From: Bacteroidota bacterium
Lineage (GTDB): Bacteria; Bacteroidota; Ignavibacteria; UBA10030; SZUA-254
Direction of reading: 5' to 3'
Assembly: GCA_030019075.1 (NCBI GenBank)
Contig: JASEHD010000017.1
Span: 1-35,159, forward strand
DNA: 35,159 nt
Part shown: piece by piece, positions 1-10,444 of the stretch
How the letters are laid out: every line of letters starts with the position of its first letter
How positions within the stretch are numbered: the stretch's first letter is position 1
Program-made: the position numbers and the translations under genes
The notes under the pieces: model-generated
What the model was told of the DNA's origin: nothing
The model's database searches: none
Seen by the model: the letters and a program-made list of their open reading frames with translations, nothing else

Positions 1-48
1 TACGGCAATGTAGTGATGAAGCATTATTAAAATAATCTTTGCGTAACA

Positions 49-867
49 TCAGTTACTCATTTTTTTATCTCTCCATGCATTCAAAATAATACCGCACGAG
101 ATTGCTGCATTAAGCGATTCGGCTTTCCCATATTTTGTTATTGTAACCGACTTATGAGCATGTTTCCGGACAATCTGAGACACGCCATGTGCTTCGTTAC
201 CAATAATTATTATTGACCTTTCGGGAAAGGAAAATTTATCCAGCGGTTCACCATCCTCAGGAACAGTCGTGATAACTTCAAATCCTAAATCCCTTCCTCC
301 CTGAATCATATCACCCAAATCAATCTCGGTGATTATTGGTAAATGAAAAATCGAACCCATCGTTGACCGAAGCACTTTCGGATTATATAACTCGACTGAA
401 TTCTTACTCAGCAGCACTCCATCCACACCAAACCAATCACATGTGCGGATAATCGTTCCAACATTTCCCGGATCAGCTACATCGTCAAGCACAACAATGA
501 TGGCGTGCTTTGGCAGCTTCTTCCAAAAATCCTGAGATGTGTATTCTTTGATCTTTACAACCGCTACAATTCCCTGAGGGGTAACTGTGTCCGAAAGCTC
601 TGTAAATTCCTTCTTAGAACATTCATACATAGGAATTCCTTCCTCCTTCACCATTTCCTTGACTCGCCCATTCTCCCATTCACCGAATCGCCCGCTCTCC
701 TCCTCATTCACAATCAGGCACTCCACCTCCCACTCCGACTTCAACGCTTCATCAACCAAATGCACCCCTTCAACCAAGAACTTCCGTTCGTTTTGTCGAT
801 ACTTTTTCTGCGTTAGCTTTAAGTAAGATTTCAAGCGGGATTGGGATATTTTTTCAAATGATTTCAT
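49..867 (-). CDS. TrmH/SpoU-family RNA 2'-O-methyltransferase
   Basis: 272-aa ORF; C-terminal SpoU signatures 'VVLDDVADPGNVGTIIRTCDWFGVDGVLL', 'IIIIGNEAHGVS' and 'SLNAAISCGIIL' fit the TrmH/RlmB fold; N-terminal substrate-binding-like region. Confidence 0.9.
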   Translation of the reverse strand: MKSFEKISQSRLKSYLKLTQKKYRQNERKFLVEGVHLVDEALKSEWEVECLIVNEEESGRFGEWENGRVKEMVKEEGIPMYECSKKEFTELSDTVTPQGIVAVVKIKEYTSQDFWKKLPKHAIIVVLDDVADPGNVGTIIRTCDWFGVDGVLLSKNSVELYNPKVLRSTMGSIFHLPIITEIDLGDMIQGGRDLGFEVITTVPEDGEPLDKFSFPERSIIIIGNEAHGVSQIVRKHAHKSVTITKYGKAESLNAAISCGIILNAWRDKKMSN

Positions 868-927
868 GGTGTAGGCAATATATAAAAAGTGGAACGAAAA
901 GACAAAAGTAAATTCTTCACCATTTTC

Positions 928-958
928 TTGCTTCTCTCACCGTATGTAGCTATATTTC
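928..958 (+). promoter_or_regulatory. candidate Bacteroidota-type promoter (TTG-N20-TATATTTC, cf. -33 TTG / -7 TAnnTTTG)
   Basis: TTG at 928-930, 20-nt spacer, TATATTTC at 951-958, in the divergent intergenic region upstream of the hldA-like gene. Confidence 0.3.
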
Positions 959-996
959 TATCGTAGATAACAATATATAATACAAGGAGTTTACGG

Positions 997-2013
997 TTGG
1001 TTACGATATCTGAAAAACGTTTGGAAGAACTGCTTAGAAGCATGAATGGAAAGCGCATCGCTGTAGTTGGCGATCTGATGCTCGACCGATATATATGGGG
1101 AAGTGTTAATAGAATATCGCCCGAAGCGCCTGTACCCGTTGTAGATATGGAAACTGAGCAGGTACGACTTGGAGGAGCGGCAAATGTTGCTAATAATATT
1201 AAGTCGCTTGGTGGGATGCCATTGTTGGTTGGTGTGGTTGGCAACGATAATAGCGGGAAACAACTCTCCGAATTAATATGTGAAAACAATTTTGAGAAGG
1301 ATGGGATTATCGTTGATAATTCAAGACCCACCACTGTAAAAACCCGCGTCATCGCTCACAACCAGCATGTCGTCCGAATTGATCGTGAACAAAAATCTGA
1401 TATTTCTGTTGATATTCAAGCGAAATTAATAGTTGTTCTTGAACGCAACATCGAAACTCTTGGCGGTATCATCATCGAAGATTACAACAAAGGTGTGGTA
1501 GCTAAAACATTAATTACATCTATCATTACACTGGTTAATAAATACAACAAGATAATTACAGTCGATCCAAAATTCAATAACTTCTTCGAATATAAGAACG
1601 TTACAGTATTTAAACCGAATCGAAAAGAAACGGAAGAAGTGTTAGGCGAACGCATCAGAACTCAAGAAGATATTGTAAAAGCCGGAAAATCACTGCTCGA
1701 AAAATCGAAGGCAAACAACGTTCTACTCACACTTGGTGAGCATGGTATGTCGCTTTTCGAGTCGAACGGTGACATTTCCCATGTACCAACGAAAGCTCTG
1801 AATGTTGCAGACGTTTCGGGAGCGGGCGATACTGTTATCTCGACATTAACGATGGTCCTTGCAGGCGGTGGTACGGTAAAAGAAGCTGCAACTCTTGCCA
1901 ACTTCGCAGGTGGCATCGTGTGCGGATATGTGGGAATTGTACCCATCAACATCGACGAATTAAAATTATCAATCCTTAACGATAACGATCATCAGGCACA
2001 AGGAAATTTGTAA
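997..2013 (+). CDS. hldA: D-glycero-beta-D-manno-heptose-7-phosphate kinase (RfaE1/HldA domain, PfkB family)
   Basis: PfkB/RfaE motifs 'VVGDLMLDRYIWGSVNRISPEAPVPVV', 'RLGGAANVANNIKSLGG' and 'DVSGAGDTVISTL'; apparent TTG start with AAGGAG about 8 nt upstream (983-988). Confidence 0.9.
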   Translation: MVTISEKRLEELLRSMNGKRIAVVGDLMLDRYIWGSVNRISPEAPVPVVDMETEQVRLGGAANVANNIKSLGGMPLLVGVVGNDNSGKQLSELICENNFEKDGIIVDNSRPTTVKTRVIAHNQHVVRIDREQKSDISVDIQAKLIVVLERNIETLGGIIIEDYNKGVVAKTLITSIITLVNKYNKIITVDPKFNNFFEYKNVTVFKPNRKETEEVLGERIRTQEDIVKAGKSLLEKSKANNVLLTLGEHGMSLFESNGDISHVPTKALNVADVSGAGDTVISTLTMVLAGGGTVKEAATLANFAGGIVCGYVGIVPINIDELKLSILNDNDHQAQGNL

Positions 2014-2018
2014 ATTTT

Positions 2019-2501
2019 ATGGGGAAAGTAGTTGCACTCGAAGCATTAAAAACTATTCGCACATCTCTTCATCAAGAAAAGAAGAAAGTAGTCTTCGCAA
2101 ACGGCGTTTTCGATATCATCCATAGGGGTCATATCGAATATCTTACCCAAGCTAAAACATTAGGCGATGTTTTGATTGTCGGCCTCAACTCAGACGCTTC
2201 TGTCCGCCGGATTAAAGGTGAAAAACGTCCCATCGTTGAACAAGATGATCGCGCATTTGTTCTTGCAAATATATTACCAGTCGATTATGTTTGCTTGTTT
2301 GATGAAGATACACCAAAGAACCTAATCGCTGCGCTTGTTCCGGATGTACTTGTTAAAGGTGCTGACTGGAACCTAAACGATATTGTCGGGAAAGAAATCG
2401 TCGAGAGCGCCGGTGGAATTGTTACAACCATCAATTATATTCCGGATCGATCGACTTCGTCTATTGTAGATCGTATTCTTACACGATTTACTAAGCGTTG
2501 A
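2019..2501 (+). CDS. hldC: D-glycero-beta-D-manno-heptose 1-phosphate adenylyltransferase (RfaE2/HldC)
   Basis: Cytidylyltransferase-like 'VFANGVFDIIHRGHIEYL...LIVGLNSDASVRRIKGEKRPIV'; follows the kinase gene by 5 nt. Confidence 0.9.
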   Translation: MGKVVALEALKTIRTSLHQEKKKVVFANGVFDIIHRGHIEYLTQAKTLGDVLIVGLNSDASVRRIKGEKRPIVEQDDRAFVLANILPVDYVCLFDEDTPKNLIAALVPDVLVKGADWNLNDIVGKEIVESAGGIVTTINYIPDRSTSSIVDRILTRFTKR

Positions 2502-2507
2502 TTTTTG

Positions 2508-5500
2508 ATGACTATGATTCTCAAACGAATTGGAAAGGCAATAGCATTCATCATCGGTGTAATAGCTGTCCTCTTGCTCGTTCTAATCGTTTTTACACAG
2601 ACACAATTCTTTCGAGATCGGCTGCGTGTGATACTTGTTTCTTCAATACAGACAAAAATTAACGGCTCTCTGAAAATCGGAACTATTGACGGAAATTTTC
2701 TCAATGGATTCACAGTCGATTCATTAGCAATTTACGACGGTGAGAACGTATTCCTGACAACAAGAAAAATCACCTGCCGTTATGAACCGTTACCGCTTCT
2801 TCGGAATAAATTGATTATGAATCATCTTATCATCGAGCAGCCGACACTGCATTTCAGTCGCTCGGTGGAAGGAGATTGGAATATCAATAAACTTTTCAAA
2901 CCCGATGAGGATACGTCACACATAAAATTCAACTGGGCACTATTTTTAAAAAACATAGAACTAAAAAATGCTACAGTAACTCTTTACGATTCTGCATCCC
3001 TTCTTTCACCGTCTCACTGGACTATGCCAGCATCGTATTTTGAATATCACAATTTTTCAATCAACGACTTAAACATTAAAATAAGTGCAATTATCAAAGA
3101 TAGCAGCTACAGTGTCAACATAAATCATTTGAGCTGCTACTCTCCACAATCGCAATTTGAGCTCTCATATTTGAAGGGGAACTTTGAACTAACCGACAGA
3201 GAAATCTCGGCAAAAAATTTGATCATACAAACAGGACGCTCATACATCGAGTGTGATGCAAGAATGAAAATCCACCCAAGTCGGATAAATATTTTTAACG
3301 ACATAAGATTAGAGGATATGAAACATGACTCGACCTCGCTAAAATTAAGAGCGCTGAACATCGATTTGAGTGAATTAAAAAGTTTCCTCCCTCAGGTTGC
3401 ATTCCTTGACGGCTCAGCATCAATAGATCTCACCACAGTCGGAGAATTTGGGAATCTTCGGATCAATAATCTTAATGTTAAAACGCTCGAAAGTACATTG
3501 AATATTTCGGGATATATTAAAAACCTCCATGATCCACAGAAGCTGTATCTCGATATCGTTATCGGGAACAGTAAAATTACCCCGACAAATATTTCTCAGG
3601 TCCTCCCTTTGTTCTCAATTCCAAAGTTTAGTGAAGTCGAGCCGTTTGATCTGTTTACAACTTATGTTGGTGAACCGTTAGATTTTAAAACACAAATTTC
3701 ATTGAAAGGAGCCACAAGCTCAATTAGCATCGAAGGTGAAATGAACCTGAAAAAGCATCCGGTTGCATATAGTGCTTCATTTCTCACCACGAATCTCAAT
3801 CTTGGAAAATATCTCAATAACGAAAAATTAGATGGATCCATTTCATCTTCAGGAACGATCGCCGGAAAAGGGTTCTCGATAAATGAAGTAGACTTAAAAT
3901 TGGACCTGAAAATCGATTCGGCAGAGATCTTCAATAATTATATCACAAATTCCAAGCTCACAGTAATCGCTACTCCATTCAATCTCGAAACATCTATGCG
4001 ATTGGCTTCCCAAAAAACAGAAGCACAGATTGGGATACATGGCGATTTTAGTAATAGATCAAATCCACAATTCGCAGGCGATTTCGAACTTACCTCATTA
4101 GACATTGCTGAACTTATATACAACCAAGAATACCGAAGCGATATTAATTTACAGGGAAAATTTTCAGGATCCGGGAATAATCTCGACGATGTATCTGCAC
4201 ACTTCAGGATTGCCTTACTTCCATCCACCTTTCAAGACCACGTTTTAAATCCAGAAACTATCGTCCTTAATTTGGACCAAAGTAATTCAGATGAAAAACA
4301 TTTTGAAGTTAAATCTCAAATTCTTGATGCAGACATCACGGGATCATTTAATCTCCAAAATAGTACGGACGTTCTTGCCGACCATCTAACCAATCTATAC
4401 GAATCAATTATCAGGCATGCGTCGCCCGAATCCATTTCAACCTTCTCTTCGGTAAAAAAATCGAAGGATGTTACACCAAACAAAGAAATGCCTAAGATTG
4501 ATTTACGTTATCAATTACACATCAAAGATCTTGACCCGATTTCATCGCTCCTCAGAAAAACTCCATTCAACGCACTTGCTGAAGTTCAGGGTTTTGTACA
4601 TGGTGATGCTGAAACCATCTCGTTTAGTTGTGAAGGAAATATTAACGAATTTTACTACGGCACCGCAAAAGGTGGTGTATTATTGAAAAACGGGACTATC
4701 AATTTTTCAATTGATTCTTTATATCAAAATGAAACTTTAGAACGACTTGGTAGTTCTCTTAATATAACCGCTGATTCCGGATTTATAAACTTGCTCCGCT
4801 TAGACGATATTAATTTCAGTATGGATTACGCACATCTACGAGGTAGATTATCTGGTGGATGCCTTTTTAATTCAAACATCCACATGAATGTTGTTGGCAA
4901 TATAAGTATTCAACCACAGACATATGTCATTGATCTTGATAGTTTTTTTATCGCGATGGGTGATTATATATGGCAAAACGATCAGGATGTCCAATTCCGA
5001 TTGAACAACGAGGAACTTCGCATCATGCGCGCGGTTATGAAAAGAAATAAAGAATATTTCTCAATCTCGGGTGCTTTGTCCCAAACAAAGGAATTTAATA
5101 TTACTGCATCACTCAGGGAATTCGATATAGCAGGACTTGGATATTGGATAAATGAAATAAACCTGACACATCCAAAAGAAAGGCTATCCGGAATTACGAA
5201 TACCGATATTCATTTAACAGGATCTGTATCAGCCCCGATAATTACTACAAAGACATCTATAAGAGATGCGTATTTTCGGGAAACAAAAATTGGCAACCTA
5301 AATGGTTTATTTGATTATCAGAATCAAACTGCATCAATCAATATCGAGGTACGGGTTAATCCTGATGATACAACTTCAATTCTCTCGTTGAAAGGAAAAT
5401 TGCCAATCGATCTGTCTTTTACTTCAGTGGATGATCGTTTCCCAGCCGAAACACAACATCTCAAACTGGAGTCGGATAGATTTGATATAAGTGTCCTTGA

Positions 5501-7073
5501 TCCCATTCTTCAAGATTTTGACAAACTTTCAGGTTCATTAAGTTGTCATCTGAACATCTACGGAACACCACGAAATCCTCAATACGATGGTTTGATTAAC
5601 ATCGAGGGTGCACAATTCCTTTTCATGCCAAATAATATTACATACACTTTTTCTGGTGGATTAGAAGCTCACGACAATCATTTCAATATAAAATCATTGA
5701 GAATAAAAAATGTGAAAGAAAAAGGACTGGAGGGAGAAACATCCGTTACGGGTTTGTTTACGATTAAAAATTTTAAATTCGATTCGTTTGATCTCACGGC
5801 ACACGGACAATTTCTTGTTATGACCGAAGCAACTAAGAGGACATCGCCGAGTATGTATGGTATTCTCTTAACTGAAACGGACGCTACTGGACTGAACCTA
5901 AAAGGAACACTTTTACACCCTTATCTTTCCGGCCAACTTTTTGTGCGAGAAGCAAATCTAACCTTCCCGCCATCAAAGACTACAGCACTGGCAAATTTAA
6001 ACCTTACATTGAATCATCAGGTAATTGATGACACCTCTAAAAGTATTGTCAGAGGGCAAAAGGTGTCTCGATATTATGCTGATGACGATAGTGTTTCAAA
6101 AATACGCGAACGGCAACAAGTTGAATCTTCAATCATTGATAGATTCCGTTACAACCTATTAGTGGAGACCCGTGGACCGACTGCCCTTACAATGATTTTC
6201 ACGCCTAGCACAGGCGAAGAACTTTATGCAGAACTTGACGGAAAGTTGAGCGTCATAAATGAACAAGGAACTCCGAATATATATGGCGATATCGAGGTAT
6301 CGCCGCGCTCGTATTATAATTTCTTTAAACGATTCGACGCAAAAGGAAAATTGAAGTTTGTTGGACCATGGAATAACCCTGAATTAGATATCCAGGCAAC
6401 ATATGAAGGATTTAAACAGGAAATAGCGCAAACCATTACAGAAACCAGCCCGATTGATCAAACTTCTCCTATTGAGAAGCAATCCCAGCAAGAAAAAAAA
6501 GTAATTGTCAACCTGAATATAACCGGAACCCGAACTGATCCTCTATTGAACATGTCGATGAAAGTTGAACTCAAACAAGGAGATGAGCTTACCGACTGGT
6601 CGACTCAGGCAAAGGGCGGCGACGTTCAATCGGACGCGATCTCGTTCATCATTACCGGAAAATTTAGAGAAGAACTGACTTCACGCGAACAACAAGAATT
6701 TACAGACATTGGTTCTGCAACCGGCACCTCTGTCGCTTCCAATCTGCTGTCCAGCATCTTTTCTGATGTACTTAAACGAGAGTTCCCTTATATCCGACGA
6801 GCTGAAGTAACTTATCGCGGTGGAACCATCCAAGAAGGAACGAGTATTAATGTTACGGCTACAGCATTTAAGGGATATTTACGATTCGGTGGAAAGATAT
6901 TCCAGGATATCGGAAACACAAATGTGAGTTACCAACTAAGTTTGGGGGATTTCTTCAACGCTCCATCTATCAGGAACTTATTCTTCGAGATAGAGCGGAA
7001 AGTCGAGAGTGAGAATCCTGAAGATAAAAAACTAACTAATGAAGCCCGTCTTATGTATCGTTTTTCGTTTTAA
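2508..7073 (+). CDS. TamB-like translocation/assembly protein (DUF490/TamB C-terminal domain)
   Basis: About 1520-aa protein: N-terminal TM anchor, AsmA/TamB-like beta-rich repeats, C-terminus 'GDIEVSPRSYYNFFKRFDAKGKLKFVGPWNNPELDIQATYEG...' typical of TamB. The track start at 2505 is a TTG; ATG at 2508 or 2514 is more likely. Confidence 0.85.
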   Translation: MTMILKRIGKAIAFIIGVIAVLLLVLIVFTQTQFFRDRLRVILVSSIQTKINGSLKIGTIDGNFLNGFTVDSLAIYDGENVFLTTRKITCRYEPLPLLRNKLIMNHLIIEQPTLHFSRSVEGDWNINKLFKPDEDTSHIKFNWALFLKNIELKNATVTLYDSASLLSPSHWTMPASYFEYHNFSINDLNIKISAIIKDSSYSVNINHLSCYSPQSQFELSYLKGNFELTDREISAKNLIIQTGRSYIECDARMKIHPSRINIFNDIRLEDMKHDSTSLKLRALNIDLSELKSFLPQVAFLDGSASIDLTTVGEFGNLRINNLNVKTLESTLNISGYIKNLHDPQKLYLDIVIGNSKITPTNISQVLPLFSIPKFSEVEPFDLFTTYVGEPLDFKTQISLKGATSSISIEGEMNLKKHPVAYSASFLTTNLNLGKYLNNEKLDGSISSSGTIAGKGFSINEVDLKLDLKIDSAEIFNNYITNSKLTVIATPFNLETSMRLASQKTEAQIGIHGDFSNRSNPQFAGDFELTSLDIAELIYNQEYRSDINLQGKFSGSGNNLDDVSAHFRIALLPSTFQDHVLNPETIVLNLDQSNSDEKHFEVKSQILDADITGSFNLQNSTDVLADHLTNLYESIIRHASPESISTFSSVKKSKDVTPNKEMPKIDLRYQLHIKDLDPISSLLRKTPFNALAEVQGFVHGDAETISFSCEGNINEFYYGTAKGGVLLKNGTINFSIDSLYQNETLERLGSSLNITADSGFINLLRLDDINFSMDYAHLRGRLSGGCLFNSNIHMNVVGNISIQPQTYVIDLDSFFIAMGDYIWQNDQDVQFRLNNEELRIMRAVMKRNKEYFSISGALSQTKEFNITASLREFDIAGLGYWINEINLTHPKERLSGITNTDIHLTGSVSAPIITTKTSIRDAYFRETKIGNLNGLFDYQNQTASINIEVRVNPDDTTSILSLKGKLPIDLSFTSVDDRFPAETQHLKLESDRFDISVLDPILQDFDKLSGSLSCHLNIYGTPRNPQYDGLINIEGAQFLFMPNNITYTFSGGLEAHDNHFNIKSLRIKNVKEKGLEGETSVTGLFTIKNFKFDSFDLTAHGQFLVMTEATKRTSPSMYGILLTETDATGLNLKGTLLHPYLSGQLFVREANLTFPPSKTTALANLNLTLNHQVIDDTSKSIVRGQKVSRYYADDDSVSKIRERQQVESSIIDRFRYNLLVETRGPTALTMIFTPSTGEELYAELDGKLSVINEQGTPNIYGDIEVSPRSYYNFFKRFDAKGKLKFVGPWNNPELDIQATYEGFKQEIAQTITETSPIDQTSPIEKQSQQEKKVIVNLNITGTRTDPLLNMSMKVELKQGDELTDWSTQAKGGDVQSDAISFIITGKFREELTSREQQEFTDIGSATGTSVASNLLSSIFSDVLKREFPYIRRAEVTYRGGTIQEGTSINVTATAFKGYLRFGGKIFQDIGNTNVSYQLSLGDFFNAPSIRNLFFEIERKVESENPEDKKLTNEARLMYRFSF

Positions 7074-7077
7074 AATT

Positions 7078-9234
7078 ATGGATGGAAAAAAAATAGAAGA
7101 TCTGAAAGAGAAAATCTTAAATTTCTTCGCAAAGTATCCGACGGAACAATTCAAGCCGAAGGTACTTGCGCGAAGATTAGCTATTAAAGGTGATGCTGAT
7201 TATAGATCGTTCCAACACATATTGAATGAACTCTATCAGGAAAAAGCCGTTCTGCGGGGAAAGGGAAAACGGTATTGTCGTGCAAATCCTCCCATATCCC
7301 ATAAATTGGCTGGAACTTTAAGCATTTCAAAATCTCGTAATGGGATTGTCTCATTACTGCCGCCTAATACTGGAACTGTGAATATATCTTCTCGTTTCTT
7401 ATCAACGGCTCTTGATGGAGATCTCGTAAATGTTGTTTTGTTTGCTCACCATAAATATGAAATAAATGAGGTAATCACTGAACAGGGATCGGATGGTGAA
7501 ATCATCGAAGTTATCCAGCGCAGCAAACGCCCCATCGTTGGTGTCCTCGATAAAAGTAAAAACTTTTTATTCGTGATACCCGATGATCAAAAAACAGGAC
7601 GTGATATTTATATCCCTCGCGGAAAAACATCGGGTGCAAAACCGGGTGAAAAGGTAGTCGTGCAAATAGAATCATGGGAATCTCCGGCGCTGAATCCTGA
7701 GGGTTTGATCATAGAACGCTTAGGAAAAGCGGGTGAGGTCCACTCTGAAATGTTAGCAGTTGTGCGTGAATTCCAGCTTCCCTTAGATTTCCCACATGAC
7801 ATTCGCTCCGAAAGCGAGTTAATAAATGAGACAATTCCAAAAGAAGAATATAAAAATCGATTAGACCTACGCGAACTAACTTGCTTCACAATCGATCCTA
7901 TAGATGCAAAAGATTTTGACGATGCTGTTTCAATTGAGACCCAAGAAAATGGAAATTTTAAGATTGGTGTTCACATTGCTGATGTGAGCCATTATGTTCG
8001 CGAGGATACCGCGCTCGACAAGGAGGCGCTCAAACGGGGTACGAGCGTTTACCTCGCCGACAATGTTATTCCAATGCTACCGGAGAAATTATCGAATAAT
8101 ATCTGCAGTCTCCGTCCGAATGAAGATCGTCTCACTTATTCTGTCTTTATTGATATTTCGGCTCGAGGAATTGTGAAGAAATATTCGATAGAGAAAAGTG
8201 TCATTAATAGTAAACGGCGATTCAATTATGAAGAAGTTCAAAAAATAATTGAAGGAGGACATGACCACTTTGCTGAACCCATCGGTGCGATGCATCGGTT
8301 AAGTCAATTATTGTTAAAGAAACGATTAAAAGAGGGAAGTATTGATTTCGAATCTATTGAGACAAAGTTCTTATTTAATAAAGAAGGCAAACCTACTGAA
8401 ATACTGAAAAAACCCCGCCTCGACTCTCATCGACTTGTCGAAGAGTTTATGTTGCTTGCCAATCAAGTAGTTGCAAAACACATTGGTTTAATTAAAAAAC
8501 ACCATAATATCTGTCCGTTCATTTATCGTGTTCATGATGCACCTCCGCCCGGAAAGTTAACCGATCTTGCATCATTTGTTGAACATCTTGGCTATTCTTT
8601 TAATGTTTCGAGCGGGATAACATCGCACGCCCTTCAAAAACTACTTTCTGACGCAAAGGGTAAGGAAGAAGAAAATGTAATTAACGAGGTCGCGATCCGC
8701 TCTATGGCAAAAGCTATTTACTCTGAAAAAAATATTGGCCATTTTGGATTAGGATTTAAATACTACTCACATTTTACATCTCCGATCCGTCGTTATCCCG
8801 ATTTAGTCGTCCATAGATTATTAAATGAATATACATCAAAGATACCACATCAGCGTAGTGAGCAGTTACAACAAAAAATCCCCTACATATGCGAGCAATC
8901 TTCTGAGAGAGAACGAATTGCGGTAGAAGCGGAAAGAGCATCAGTTAAAGTTATGCAAGTTGAGTACATGAAACGTCATCTCGGCGATACGTTCCACGCG
9001 ATCATTTCCGGTGTAACGAATTTCGGTTTGTTCGTAGAAATTACTGATTTACTTGTAGAGGGATTGGTCCGAGTTCGTGATATGGAAGATGATTACTACG
9101 TGTTCGATGAAAAAAAATACTCACTTACTGGCCGCAAAACAAAAAAAAGGTACCGGCTTGGGGATAAAGTAAAGATTCAAGTTGTCAGAGTTGATCCGGA
9201 AGAGAGAAGGATTGATTTTGTCTTGATTGATTAA
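7078..9234 (+). CDS. rnr: ribonuclease R (RNB exoribonuclease)
   Basis: RNB core 'LRELTCFTIDPIDAKDFDDAVSIE', 'GVHIADVSHYV', 'YYSHFTSPIRRYPDLVVHRLL' and C-terminal S1 domain. ATG at 7078, 4 nt after the tamB stop, is preferred over the ORF-track start at 7039. Confidence 0.95.
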   Translation: MDGKKIEDLKEKILNFFAKYPTEQFKPKVLARRLAIKGDADYRSFQHILNELYQEKAVLRGKGKRYCRANPPISHKLAGTLSISKSRNGIVSLLPPNTGTVNISSRFLSTALDGDLVNVVLFAHHKYEINEVITEQGSDGEIIEVIQRSKRPIVGVLDKSKNFLFVIPDDQKTGRDIYIPRGKTSGAKPGEKVVVQIESWESPALNPEGLIIERLGKAGEVHSEMLAVVREFQLPLDFPHDIRSESELINETIPKEEYKNRLDLRELTCFTIDPIDAKDFDDAVSIETQENGNFKIGVHIADVSHYVREDTALDKEALKRGTSVYLADNVIPMLPEKLSNNICSLRPNEDRLTYSVFIDISARGIVKKYSIEKSVINSKRRFNYEEVQKIIEGGHDHFAEPIGAMHRLSQLLLKKRLKEGSIDFESIETKFLFNKEGKPTEILKKPRLDSHRLVEEFMLLANQVVAKHIGLIKKHHNICPFIYRVHDAPPPGKLTDLASFVEHLGYSFNVSSGITSHALQKLLSDAKGKEEENVINEVAIRSMAKAIYSEKNIGHFGLGFKYYSHFTSPIRRYPDLVVHRLLNEYTSKIPHQRSEQLQQKIPYICEQSSERERIAVEAERASVKVMQVEYMKRHLGDTFHAIISGVTNFGLFVEITDLLVEGLVRVRDMEDDYYVFDEKKYSLTGRKTKKRYRLGDKVKIQVVRVDPEERRIDFVLID

Positions 9235-9318
9235 TTCATTGAAAATTAACTGCAACTAAGATAGGAAACTTATCTGATTAAAACTTTTATTTTATGGCTC
9301 CGTCATCTGAAAGAGTGG

Positions 9319-9879
9319 GTGGAAAATTTCGCACAAAAACCGTATGCATTATGGGCATTATTTTGGATAGCATTTATCGAAGCTTCTTTTTTCCCAATAC
9401 CACCGGATATTTTGTTAATCGCATTGGCTATCGGTGCACCAAAGAAATCGTTCAAAATCGCATTCATATGTACGATGGGCTCCGTAATCGGCGCCTATCT
9501 TGGTTACTTGATTGGTTATGCTTTTTTTGAAACTCTCGGAAGACCTATCCTCACTTTCTATGGGGTAATAGATCAGTTCCAAAGTATTTTGTTAAAATAT
9601 CAAGAGAATGGAATTATGGCACTCTTCATCGCCGGTTTCACACCGATTCCTTACAAAATATTCACAATCGCAGCGGGCTTCAACCAGACTATTGATTTAT
9701 TCACATTAACCATTGGCTCGCTCATCGGACGAGCCAGCAGGTTCTTCTTGGTAGGTGGATTGTTGTATCTTTTCGGTGCCCCTGTCAAATTATTTATCGA
9801 TAAGTACTTTGATAAATTATCCTTAGCTTTCGTAATACTATTAGTTTTGGGATTCATTGCAATTAAATGGTTAATATAA
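9319..9879 (+). CDS. YqaA/DedA-like (SNARE-associated family) membrane protein
   Basis: 'PYALWALFWIAFIEASFFPIPPDILLIALAIG' and 'GFTPIPYKIFTIAAGF' are family hallmarks. The GTG at 9319 is probably not the true N-terminus (see finding). Confidence 0.8.
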   Translation: MENFAQKPYALWALFWIAFIEASFFPIPPDILLIALAIGAPKKSFKIAFICTMGSVIGAYLGYLIGYAFFETLGRPILTFYGVIDQFQSILLKYQENGIMALFIAGFTPIPYKIFTIAAGFNQTIDLFTLTIGSLIGRASRFFLVGGLLYLFGAPVKLFIDKYFDKLSLAFVILLVLGFIAIKWLI

Positions 9880-9887
9880 ATGTGTAA

Positions 9888-10298
9888 CTATTTTTTTCCC
9901 CATTCAACAGTTGCAACAGTATGAATACCACCGCGCACCTTATAATCAGTGATAACCTGCATCCACTTTGGTCGACAACATTGAACCAAATCATTCAGAA
10001 TACGATTCGCAACATGTTCCTGATATATCCCGACATTACGATATGACTGTAAGTAGTACTTCAATGAACGAAGCTCGATTATTTTCTTTTTTGGGATGTA
10101 GTCAATTTTAATCATCGCAAAATCTGCCAATCCTGAAAACGGACAAACCGCTGTGAATTCATCTGTATCAATGTTGACAACAATATCTTTCCCTGGATAT
10201 TCATATTGGAGGGTTGTGAGAACTGTTTTATCAATCCTCTCAATTTTTTCAACATCGTACCTGCGATCCAATCCACTGAGTTTTATTTTTTTTCTCAT
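9888..10298 (-). CDS. queF: NADPH-dependent 7-cyano-7-deazaguanine reductase QueF (preQ0 reductase)
   Basis: 136 aa; 'EFTAVCPFSGLADFAMIKIDYIPKKKIIELRSLKYYLQSYRN', with the catalytic Cys and the 'ELRSLKYYL' motif of type I QueF. Confidence 0.95.
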   Translation of the reverse strand: MRKKIKLSGLDRRYDVEKIERIDKTVLTTLQYEYPGKDIVVNIDTDEFTAVCPFSGLADFAMIKIDYIPKKKIIELRSLKYYLQSYRNVGIYQEHVANRILNDLVQCCRPKWMQVITDYKVRGGIHTVATVEWGKK

Positions 10299-10444
10299 AA
10301 TATTAAATTGATAAAAATGTTATATGACTGGTAAATATACATTTATTTTTATTATTTTTCCAACATATTTAATGAAAAATGTTTGATATTTTAAACAAAT
10401 TCCGTATTTTTCATTGAGATAACGTGATAAATGTATAATGGGGT

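Noticed and set aside
1-48. Short segment left of the methyltransferase
   Set aside because: Too short to assign; no coding or RNA signature.
505-826. Two plus-strand ORFs inside the TrmH-like gene
   Set aside because: Antisense to a clear SpoU methyltransferase; no domain signature.
864-1352. 162-aa minus-strand ORF opposite hldA
   Set aside because: No recognisable domain; covered by a well-supported gene on the other strand.
9294-9530. 78-aa ORF beginning with ATG at 9294
   Set aside because: Overlaps the YqaA-like gene in another frame and lacks family features; its ATG is discussed as a possible frame problem, not a separate gene.
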